The position numbers were made by a program, and so were the translations under genes. A stretch of DNA of 16,495 bases, taken from Cerioporus squamosus. Lineage: Eukaryota; Basidiomycota; Agaricomycetes; Polyporales; Polyporaceae. This document shows, one piece after another, positions 1 to 8,112 of this stretch; within the stretch, counting starts at the first letter, position 1, and each line of letters starts with the position of its first letter. The notes beneath the pieces are model-generated. The model searched no databases and was not told the DNA's origin. It was given only the letters and a program-made list of their open reading frames with translations. The stretch covers positions 1 to 16,495 of the forward strand of contig JABYQS010000634.1 of assembly GCA_022592435.1 (NCBI GenBank), given 5' to 3'.

Positions 1-1321
1 GGCAAAAACTCGGATGGACGCACCGATGGCGTACTCGTAGCCCTTCCACTCCTGCTCGGTAAAGAGGTCGCAGAACGCGGAGTAGCCAAGAGCCACGGTC
101 TCGTACGGGCAGAGCTCCTGCATAGCCTGCACGCTCGCATAGTCGAGCTCGACGCCCATGACGTACTTCGGAGGCGCGTTACGGCGTCCTTCAGATATAT
201 AGCGGTCCAGTTCTGGGCCGCTTGATTCCAATGGCGGCCACGTCGTTGTTCGCGTTTGCGCAGTTCTCCCAGGGGTTGAGCGAGCTGTAGAAGCCTGTGT
301 CCTCGATGGCGATCGACTGATGGTAGGACGTTGATATTGCTGAACGCCAAAGAAGCCCGCGGAAAAGTGCAGACTGCGCCCGAGTCAGTCAAGTTCATGC
401 GAAGACGGGCACCTGTCCACTCACGCCGAGTCAACCATCCGAGCTGTATAAGCAATTGTCAGTCCACCGTTCGAACACGCGATACCGAATTCACTTTACC
501 TTCCGAAGTCGTGCGGAAAACCGGCAGGTCGGTAAAGCCGTTCACAGGTGCCCATACTTGACCCGGAAGGCGATACCGAGGTCAAAGCTAGACGAGTTGT
601 AGTCAGACACGACGACGTATCTCAGCGGAAAACCAGAAGCTTACAGCTGTGTTCGCGTCCGAAGGGAGTGAGCAGCTCTGCGCCCAACTTGTAAGTCCAA
701 GTGTTCAAGAAGTCGAGAGGACCAGAAGCGCTGAAGCCGGTCGAATTCGCAGCAGCGTGGAGCTTGGCGGCGAAAGCGGCATGACTCGACCCCACCTGCG
801 GGTAGCGCGCCCCGTGACGATGCAGGAGATGCACCTGGGTCAGCTCGCACCCCGAGGGAACGATGGAAGAGGTGTCCTTGAGGCCGAAGAAGTCGCCGAC
901 GGACCACCACGGAGAAAGGTTGCCCCAGTATTGCATCGGGTTAAAGGAAGACGACTTCTGCGTGGAGGCGTCCGTGTCCGCAGGGTTCACGAGAGGGTAG
1001 ACATCAGCCTTCTTGGGTGCGACGGGTGCCGTCTCGACTACGAATGGCTCGTCGCCGGCTATGATAGATACAAATAATTAGTTAGAGTATACACAGAGGT
1101 GATGGAGAAATAGACGTACTCGGGGTGGGTCCCGCGAACCCAACTTCCTCGGGACCAGGGAAGTAGGTATCGACAAACGTGTCCGTCGCATCAGGCGGGG
1201 GAAACACGGCAGTAACCGTGGAGCCAGCGTAGGAAGACGCGCTGTGCACGGTGCTGGTCGGTTTGGCGATGACCAGAGAAGCTGCACAAAGAACAAGGAG
1301 AAGACGAGCAGGGAAGGCCAT
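1..1321 (-). CDS. Secreted histidine acid phosphatase (phytase-like), partial, frameshifted
   Basis: Probably releases phosphate from phytate or other phosphomonoesters outside the cell; the exact substrate is not shown. The start at 1321 gives a signal peptide (MAFPARLLLVLCAASLVIA, then KPTST). The clade-2 histidine phosphatase signature HRHGARYP lies near 802-826 and supplies the catalytic His. Downstream blocks fit the family: ELLTPFGRE, FDLGIAFRVKYG, LPVFRTTSEARMVDSA, GFFGVQQY, QSIAIEDTGFYSSLNPWENC, MGVELDYASVQAMQELCPYE and SAFCDLFTEQEWKGYEYAI. My exons are 1120-1321, 645-1058, 500-587, a 19-nt exon 425-443, and 24-373; the next intron starts at 23 and leaves the window, so the C-terminal HD motif is not seen. 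Five 1-2 nt shifts are needed, near 650, 546, 328, 224 and 171. Protein motifs and splice sites are otherwise well kept, so sequence error is as likely as pseudogene. Family is sure; integrity is not. Confidence 0.85.
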
Positions 1322-1406
1322 ACTTGACCGAAATGAATGTCAACTAGCCGCGCAACAAGTCTGGTGTCCCAAGGAGGCCACAGAGAACGCGGACGAGCAC
1401 GAACTC

Positions 1407-1414
1407 TTTTTATA
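1407..1414 (-). promoter_or_regulatory. TATA box of the histidine acid phosphatase gene
   Basis: TATAAAAA reads on the minus strand about 86 nt upstream of the phosphatase ATG at 1321. That leaves room for a transcription start some 30 nt downstream and a short leader. It is a consensus match only. Confidence 0.5.
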
Positions 1415-1763
1415 GAGTCGGGCAGAGCGCCCGTTGATGATCCCTCCCCATTGTATGTAACGCGGGTGAATCGGAGATTGTGATGGGACTGAGAGGAACT
1501 GAGACATGTGCTCGCAAAGTCTGATCATTCATGATCTCCGGCGGCGATGCCCAGGTTGGGGGGATGTAGGGGGGACTTCCGAGGCGTTCAGGTGAATTTG
1601 TAGTGGCTTTCTGATGGCCAGTAGTCGGGTGGTATTCTCTGTGACAGTCATGGGCTGCATGTCGAGTCGCAGCCGTGTTTGGTGGACCATTCGTTGGGAA
1701 ATGGTTGAGTGTCTCCCTACAAGCTTGTTCCTGTCAATCAAACCATACTACTGTCTGAGGTCG

Positions 1764-1784
1764 AGTCCGAACGAAGGTTGGACT
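1764..1784. other. Small imperfect hairpin
   Basis: AGTCC-g-AAC (1764-1772) can pair with GTT-GGACT (1777-1784) across a GAAG loop, with one bulged G at 1769. It lies in the divergent intergenic region. No function can be assigned. Confidence 0.35.
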
Positions 1785-2251
1785 GCTCACGACTTTAGTG
1801 CCGTACGTACATAACTCAGACCATATGGATTCATACACGCTGGTGCCGATGGCCCGCGAAGCGGTTCTCCTCAAGGGGTGGGCCCACGAATTCTGCCGCG
1901 ATGTTCACGCTGAGTTTCTGGGATATCGGCATCCCGCTCACGACCGTCGTATGACGCGTCTACACTTGCGCATGCGCAATGCAGCGCGATGTAAGGTACC
2001 TGTTTGGATCAACGTGAGCTGTATTCTCGCTCATCCGAGGGTGCCCCTCACCCAAAAACATGCTATATGATAGTATATCCGTGGATTACTGCTCTGTCGC
2101 GAGACGGAGACAGAGAGAGCTGGGGGTCCGAGCGCTCAGCTTGGCGGGCGAGGTTAGGGTTGTAGCAGTACTGTAGCGTTCGCTCGTTTGCACTCTGCGC
2201 TGCGCTCTCATCGCTCTTCTCGTCTGTCAGTGTCTGCCCGGCTTGTGCTCG

Positions 2252-3901
2252 ATGTACCCTTCGGCGGCCATTGCCTGCATGCATGGCGTTATTTCTTCCG
2301 TCCAGGTCTCCTCCGCTGCTCCGGTCGCTTCTCTCCCGCCACATCGTTCCGCTCGTTATCATGACTATGTTCGCATCTGCTCCCCAGGTATTTCCGTCGC
2401 GAGTCTTCCCTGATGACGGCATGCCAAGACCCCTCTTGCAGCAGGCGGCATGGGCCGGTTTCTCCTGAACAACCCCAATTTCATTGGAGCCGCAAATTCG
2501 CGAGGGGAACGCAGGTATGCCGTCCGTCTTGCGCGTCATGGGGAATGCGGGGTAACCTGTGAGTCCTCGTGTCGTCTACAGATACCAGGAAGACTTCTAC
2601 TCCTACTCTGCACTGTCCCTCGAGCCTGAGGAGATCAGGCTTACCTTGAAAAAGGCGCACGACCTCGACTGGGACCCTTCGGTGCTGCCACCAAGCGATA
2701 GCACGTCAAGTACTCTTTGTCGGCATCTACGACGGGCACGGAGGGTCCACCGTCTCACAATTCCTCCGCCAAGAGCTGCATGGCTTGTTCGAGAACGTGC
2801 ACAAGTCTCAGGTACCTGAGGTGTACGCGTGGGCGAAGGAGCTTGGTGGGTACTTCAGGCGGTTCAATGGCGGGGCAACTAGCTCCGTGGATCGAACCGG
2901 ACGCGCCGAGCTTCCAGCAAGAGTTGGACCTTGAAGCTCGTGCCACCCTTGCGTTCTTCGAGGTCAGTCAGCTATCTCCGCACCCGCAGATCCCGTGCGT
3001 GTCCTGACGCTTGCCCCATTAGGTCGATAAGATCCTCTCCGAGGAGAAGGAGGCCAAGGAGTGCGGCGCGACCTCGTCCGTTGTCCTGCTGAAATCTCTA
3101 GACAACATGGGGTTCTTCCAGGCAACACAGCTTGCTCTCACAGTCGCGCATGTAGGGTGAGCCTTCCATCTGATTTTAGTTCTGTAGACGTGATTGCTGA
3201 TTTTCTCCGTCAGGGATACCCGCGTTCTCCTCACTTCGGCGGACGCTGGCAGAGTCACCCCGTTAACTGAGAATCACCATGCCGAAGCGCGTGTCGAGTC
3301 TCAGCGACTACGCCGTACGATGGGCGCGCTGACAACAGATTCGTTTGGTGAAGTCCGGTAAGAGAATTTGCCCCACCTCTCGAACGGCTTCTAACCGTGT
3401 GGTCTGCAGATGGATGGGCGCTCTTGCAAACACTCGCTGGTACGTTGTGTTGTGATTTTGTGTGACGTGTTGCTCAGCTTCACGCCTACACACAGCCTCG
3501 GCGACCTGAAGTTCAAGCCATTTGGCGTCACACCCGAACCCGAGGTCCGACACATGCTCCTCGAAGGTCAGTTAGGAGTGTCTTGCCACACTCACTGCTG
3601 ACTAGCCGTTCCCTCAGGCCTGAAGTACACCCACCTAACACTCATCTCAGACGGCGTGTCTTCAGTAGTGTCAGATGAAGAGGTCTCAGACCTTGCACGA
3701 GGGGCGCTGACGCCGAAGGTCGCCGCAGACCGCATCCTCACCTTCGCGGAGGAGATGGGCAGCGACGACAACATGACGGCCGTCATTGTGCCCCTCGCAG
3801 GCTGGGGCAAGACCACCGGCCCAGACCGCACGAAGGAGCTGCGTGAGTACAGGCTGAAGGGCATGCAAGGCAGCGAGCGACATCGCGGGAGGTGGATGTA
3901 G
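2252..3901 (+). CDS. PP2C-family protein serine/threonine phosphatase
   Basis: A metal-dependent phosphatase that removes phosphate from Ser/Thr of proteins. It resembles the fungal PTC5/pyruvate dehydrogenase phosphatase-like group; mitochondrial location is inference. Family motifs appear in order: GERRYQED, FVGIYDGHGGS, CGATSSVVLL, VAHVGDTRVLL, RCLGDLKFKPFGV, LTLISDGVSSVVSDEE and GSDDNMTAVIVPLAGWG. The metal-binding aspartates of DGHGG, SDG and DDN are present. My exons are 2252-2387, 2442-2514, 2582-2962, 3023-3156, 3214-3357, 3410-3439, 3496-3566 and 3618-3901; all junctions keep phase. Exon 3 needs two extra shifts, between WDPSVLPP and QVLFVG (about 2690-2712) and between FRRFNGG and LAPWIE (about 2868-2880), with no usable intron at either place. 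The start at 2252 is the first ATG after an upstream in-frame stop and leads into RYHDYVRICSP, typical of fungal relatives. Confidence 0.87.
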
Positions 3902-4190
3902 TCCCCCGCCCTCTCCCTGGAAATCACTACAGCTCTTCTTCTTATAGTCTTCGATGATACCCTGACAGTAACACTGGTATGTGGTATAGCGTGGCGGGGT
4001 CGCTGTAGCGTTGCTATCTTGTAAACACTGTATAATGTAGTACACTCCACATACTGTACATCTTCTATCTTCTATAGTAAATCATCTCGAACGGATTAGG
4101 AAAGTGCCCTTTCTATAGATGGTAAGTTGGCATGTTCAGCTACACAGGCTGCTCTCTTTCCTGCAGATTCACAATGTAATGGAAGTATAA

Positions 4191-4238
4191 CTCCCTCTCT
4201 GTTGCCTGCAAGCATTGCGGAGGCAGTCCGAGAGGGAG
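4191..4238. other. Potential hairpin with nested stem
   Basis: CTCCCTCTC (4191-4199) is the perfect complement of GAGAGGGAG (4230-4238). Inside it, TGCCT (4203-4207) pairs with AGGCA (4221-4225), and GCA (4208-4210) can pair with TGC (4216-4218). The structure lies in the 3' region shared by PP2C and GGT. It may be a UTR element, a small RNA fold or the remnant of a small inverted-repeat element. Confidence 0.5.
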
Positions 4239-4474
4239 GGAGGCTATAGACATCGAAATCGGAGAGAGCGCCGGCCAGCGCTTGAGCTGTGGGTTCTGTT
4301 CCCGAAAGCCAATGTAGAAGCGGACTTTCAAAACCACTTGGCGGAGTTCAAGTGTGCATTAAGTGACATGATCTCCGCTTGACCTCACGACGATGGACGT
4401 TAGCGAGCGAGTGAGACTGACGTTCAAGCTCAAGCTCGCAGTCGCTCAGATATGTAAGTAAACCCTGAAGACGG

Positions 4475-4512
4475 CGGCGCACGAGGGGGGCGCAGCCCAC
4501 CCGAGTGCGCCG
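4475..4512. other. Potential GC-rich hairpin
   Basis: CGGCGCAC (4475-4482) is the perfect complement of GTGCGCCG (4505-4512). The 22-nt loop contains a G-run facing a CCCACCC run that can extend pairing with G-U or mismatched pairs. Function is unknown. Confidence 0.45.
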
Positions 4513-4703
4513 GTGTTATGGATCTCTGAGTAGCTCATGCACCTCGGCTTTTCCGTGACAAGGGCACGGGTAGACGCTAGTACATACTAACGCGCATAGT
4601 AAACAGGCATCGAATGCACACGCTCCCTGCACGAGTTCCATGGTTATTGTTGGTATCAAGTTAATTCTTCTGCAGCCCAGTCGCTGGTCTACTACGCCTG
4701 TTG

Positions 4704-7200
4704 TTAGATTTGTGCGGCAGCATGTCCGTCAGCGCGTGGGTCCGAGCCAGCTGCCCAAACGGTCTTCCCGGACTTATCGTTCAGCTTCTGGATGACCTGT
4801 CCGCGACCAAACATGCTCCTCTTCAGACCTGCAGCGCGGCGCGCGTCGTGGCCCATCTCTGCCGGCGCCGAGGGCACCATCAGCACAATCGTTCCCAGCC
4901 GTCGCGAGCCAGGGCCAAGACGTACCGCGCAGCTTCTCGATCACTTCGTCCGCGATGCCCTCCTCGAAGTACACCTCGCTGTTGATATCGCCCGACTGCC
5001 CGCTCTGGTTGCTCTCCGTCTCCGGGCTGCCCGCGGAGATGCAGAAGCGCGGCGCGTCGAGCGCGGCCTGCACGCCGAAGCCGCGGAGGATGTTCAGCAG
5101 GACCTGGACGTGGCCTTGCGGCTTTGTCATGCATAACATGTGCTCGTCAGCACCATGGAAAGCGAAGGACGAGTGCGACCGGGGCAGGGACGCACCTGCA
5201 TGAACCCGCCCATGACGCCATAGCTCAGGAATAGCTCGTCCCCACGGAGTGCCATCGCTGGGATGATCGTGTGGTATGGCCGCTTTCCGCCCTGCAGGAG
5301 CCGCACGCGGTGTGTCAACAGACATAGACTTCGTTCGCGCTCATTCTGCGAACGACAGGGTTTCTCGTACCTGGAGAGCGTTCGGGTGTCCGGGGGTAAG
5401 GTTGAAGTTCGACCCGCGGTTCTGCAGGGTGAACCCGCACCCCTTCGGGACCGCTGCAAAGAGAGTATTAGGAGAGGTTGACAATGTCGCGGGAAACCCC
5501 CCGTACCAGCGGTGCCAAATCCTGAGAGAGTGGAGGTGGGGTTAGAGGGGCATTGAGGGCGAGAAGATTGGGGACGCACCGGCATAGTTGCTCTGAATGT
5601 AGCTGCAAGCGTTCCCATACTGGTCCGCTACGGTAAAGTAGACAGTATCAGAGGAATGGACAGGATTTCCCTGGAAGATAGCAAAGTCAAGCCTTGACTG
5701 TATGCGCTGTGTATGGGCACTTACATGGACGACCTTCGGGTTAGACTTGGTGGTATCAATGAGGGCTGCTCGCGAGGCGAGGTACTCCTGGAATGGTGTC
5801 AAAGTTACACAAGAGAGACGAGAGAAGCCGGGACCGACCTTGCTGAGGAGCTCCTTAACGGGTATGTTGCTAAAGGCAGGGTCCGTGATGTAGTACTGGC
5901 TGTCTGCAAAGGCAAGCCTGGCAAAACCAATGAGCGACACTGTGTTACCCTGGATCGTCCGGACACGTACCTCATAGCCTCGACGAGGACGTGCAAGTAC
6001 TCTGCCGAGTTGTGTTCCAGTTCAAGCAACGAGTTGATCTTGCCTTGCGCCTCGACGTTGTCCAGAATACCCAACGCAAGGAGCGCAGTCAGGCCTTGAC
6101 CGTTGGGAGGGCACTACAGTATGATCAGCCCCAAAATCTCTCTGCAACACTCCAACACACATGCCTCATAGACGGTGACCTCCTCGTTGAACGTATACTT
6201 GATGGGCTCCACGAAGTCTGTATTGTGCGACGCAAGGTCTTCCAGCTCCATCATTCCGCCCTTGCTCTTGATGAGCTCTACGATAGCTTCCGCAACGCGG
6301 CCCTTGTAGAACCCGTCCTTGCCCTTCTCCGCTACCTCGCGGAAGGTCTTGGCGAGGTTGGTCAGCTTCATGAACTGCCCTGGGAGGGGCGCCTTCCCGT
6401 TGAGCAGTATCTCGTCGCCGTTCGGGGACGCGTTCTTGATCAGGGGATACGAGCGTTGGTATGCGAAGCTGTTGATCTCCGTGACTGGAAAGCTGTAGAG
6501 AATCTGAGATCACAATCGCCTACGATGACAGTGGAGAGCTAAGAGACATACCCTCCCTCGGCAAGCCTAATGGCAGGCTCTAGGACGTCTGCGACGGACA
6601 GCTTGCCACTGCCCAATTTCTCGACAGTGTCGACCCATGCGGCCGCACAGCCTGGTAAGTAGATGTTGTCAAGACCATGCCGGAAGTCGGACGATGTGAA
6701 AGTCACCTACCAGGAACGGTCACGGAGTTCAGGTTGGTGCCAGGAATGCTGTTGCCCGAGACTCCTTGACTGCGAACATGGTCGATGGTCAGCTTTGCTG
6801 GTGAACGTCCTGAACCGTTCAGCGCCTTGACAGTCTTCGTCTGAGCATCGTAGAACAGACAGAAGGCGTCTCTACATGGAGACTTAGCAAGACGAACCCA
6901 CACTGAAGAACGCTCGCAGCCTACCCTCCGATACCGCAACAGCTGGGCTCAGTGACGTTCAGCGCAGCGGACGTAGCAACAGCAGCATCGGCTGGAGTAC
7001 TTCATGAGCGCAATTGCAATGGCCCGAGGAGAAACCTCACCTGCGTTGCCGCCCTTCCTGAGGATCTCGAGGCCAGCCTCTACCGCTAATGGTTGAGATG
7101 CGGCGACGATCCCCTTGGACCCATAGACCACCGATCTGCGGCTCGGAAACCGCTGGAAGACTATCTCTGGCTGCTCGACCTTGTCCCAATCGATCTTCAT
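4704..7200 (-). CDS. ggt: Gamma-glutamyltranspeptidase / glutathione hydrolase, intracellular type
   Basis: Cleaves or transfers the gamma-glutamyl group of glutathione and related peptides. The precursor is expected to cut itself before the nucleophile Thr376 in [12 protein letters not shown], giving subunits of about 375 and 203 residues. Conserved blocks are [86 protein letters not shown] and MFGRGQVIQ. Exons (minus order): 7041-7200, 6925-6991, 6711-6871, 6552-6651, 6165-6492, 5971-6113, 5839-5917, 5725-5787, 5580-5670, 5507-5521, 5371-5453, 5196-5291, 4926-5121, 4704-4858. They sum to 1737 nt in one frame, 578 aa. The N-terminus has no signal peptide or membrane anchor, unlike animal GGT. 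The SNYAGFG and MQPQGH sequences recall YwrD-like members. Intron 5 appears to be GC-AG and exon 10 is only 15 nt. Confidence 0.93.
5507..5521 (-). other. 15-nt in-frame microexon of GGT
   Basis: This exon carries the codons for GFGTA just downstream of the nucleophile region. It is bounded by ...CTCTCAG upstream and GTACGG downstream on the minus strand, with introns of 58 and 53 nt. Including it rebuilds the family sequence [17 protein letters not shown]. Skipping it would keep the frame and delete five residues. Confidence 0.85.
6114..6164 (-). other. Probable GC-AG intron in GGT
   Basis: The exon ends TATGAG and the intron starts GCATGT, ending CTGTAG before TGCCCTCCC. This joins VYE to CPPNGQG, the conserved family sequence, in phase 0. 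The intron carries an in-frame TAG at its end, so it must be removed. A GTGTTG donor 6 nt further in would also keep frame but would insert two residues (AC) in the conserved block. Confidence 0.7.
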
Positions 7201-7530
7201 GGCTGATATGACCTTGCTTTGTGCTAAGTGTGATGCTTCTTACCCTGGAGTCTTTGCGAGCAGCTCGCGAAGTCGATGGCTGCGGTCAAGGAGGATCTTC
7301 CTCTCTGTTCACCGGGCTAAATATTGGTGTCGTGAGAATGGCGGGGTCGGGACACATATCCGTGTAAACGGGATGCCGACGTCGACCAGGACTTGGATAT
7401 ACAATCGCAGCGATACCTGCAAGGACTCGGAGTCCCATGCAGCCTGAGAGTCTGAGACACATGTGCACCCGCCCCCCGGCGGACCTCCGTCCCGACTGCC
7501 GCAATCGCGGGCCCCCGGTGTCCGCCCTGC

Positions 7531-7536
7531 CACGTG
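7531..7536. promoter_or_regulatory. CACGTG E-box
   Basis: A palindromic CACGTG lies about 330 nt upstream of the GGT start and 577 nt upstream of the regulator start. In fungi such sites bind bHLH factors of the Cbf1/Pho4 type, and Cbf1 acts on sulfur genes, which would suit GGT. A six-base match is expected a few times by chance in a window of this size. Confidence 0.3.
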
Positions 7537-8012
7537 CACGGCCTGAATATCGATATCCATTGGGCATCTCCGCCACCCTCAGGCTGAGTACCAATGCACT
7601 CCTCTACAACCAGACTTGCTGTGACCACTCGACGCTGTGGACGGAAGGTTACAGGCACGCCAGATGTACGTTCTTTGCTGAGAACGAGGCAAGTCTGGTA
7701 ATCACTTCCTTCACGACTCGCGAGGCAGGACGTTCATGCTCCGAGGCGGCAGTGCTTCAACACCCTCAACCACGATATGTACCAGATCCTGAAGCAGTGC
7801 TAGGATTCACTTTGTGGTCAATCAATTGACTTCACTGGGTACCCATGTCCTTGAGCTTCGCCAGGAAGATGACTGCTGTTTCACCCAGCGCGGCATTCTC
7901 CCGGGGGCATCGGAGGTCGGACGATCAGTGACATAGGGACGTCTTGGCCCCATACAGCCCCAGGCGACGCCTATCGCATACATATGGCGCTTGAATGTGT
8001 AGTAAACGCATC

Positions 8013-8030
8013 CAGCGTCTATAGACGCTG
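8013..8030. promoter_or_regulatory. 18-bp perfect palindrome, candidate operator
   Basis: CAGCGTCTATAGACGCTG is identical to its own reverse complement. It lies 82 nt before the transcription factor ATG and just upstream of a TATATA box. Dimeric regulators often bind such sites. It could equally be part of the core promoter. Confidence 0.5.
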
Positions 8031-8039
8031 TTTTGTCAT

Positions 8040-8045
8040 TATATA
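8040..8045 (+). promoter_or_regulatory. TATA box of the Zn2Cys6 regulator gene
   Basis: TATATA lies 73 nt upstream of the ATG at 8113, at a usual distance for a short-leader fungal gene, and directly after the palindrome. Confidence 0.45.
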
Positions 8046-8112
8046 GCACTTAGACACATGCGGCTTTGAACGCCAGACATCTCTAACTCTTCCTCGTACA
8101 ACGACCATCCCC

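Larger units (their letters stand above)
1322..2251. other. Intergenic region between divergent phosphatase and PP2C genes
   Basis: This 930-nt stretch separates two divergent start codons and should hold both promoters and 5' UTRs. It has a TATA-like element for the minus-strand gene (1407-1414) and an imperfect hairpin (1764-1784). Short open frames in it look random and match nothing I recognise. The last 40 nt or so before 2252 are pyrimidine-rich. Confidence 0.6.
3902..4703. other. Convergent intergenic region between PP2C and GGT
   Basis: About 800 nt lie between two facing stop codons, so both 3' UTRs should fall here. I see no credible gene. The stretch has two strong potential hairpins (4191-4238 and 4475-4512) and a short CAAGCT direct repeat near 4425. 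Length and structure leave room for a non-coding RNA, but no box C/D, box H/ACA or tRNA signature could be completed. Confidence 0.55.
7201..8112. other. Intergenic region between divergent GGT and transcription factor genes
   Basis: These 912 nt hold the two promoters. I can point to a CACGTG site (7531-7536), an 18-bp perfect palindrome (8013-8030) and a TATATA box (8040-8045) before the regulator gene. The part at 7640-7930 has short minus-strand frames that read like protein in pieces and might be a gene remnant. Longer open frames on both strands at 7286-7829 match nothing I know. Confidence 0.55.

Noticed and set aside
455..475. GTTCGAAC, like a tRNA T-loop
   Set aside because: No acceptor stem, anticodon arm or A-box could be placed around it, and it lies in a phosphatase intron.
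2145..2165. TTAGGG telomere-like hexamer
   Set aside because: A single copy only, with no tandem array.
2063..2539. 158-aa open frame on the minus strand
   Set aside because: It overlaps exons 1-2 of the PP2C gene on the other strand, has no recognisable domain and a composition like a random frame.
2812..2858. Possible intron GTACCT...TTCAG in PP2C exon 3
   Set aside because: Removing it leads straight to a stop (AAC-TAG) and deletes VPEVYAWAKELGGYF, which looks like genuine family sequence; it cannot explain the frame change.
3902..4703. snoRNA in the PP2C-GGT spacer
   Set aside because: Hairpins exist, but no paired C/D boxes or H and ACA boxes at the right spacing were found, so I did not call an RNA gene.
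7437..7829. 130-aa open frame on the plus strand between GGT and the regulator
   Set aside because: No domain or family resemblance, and no splice or start context. Chance open frames of this size are common in this window.
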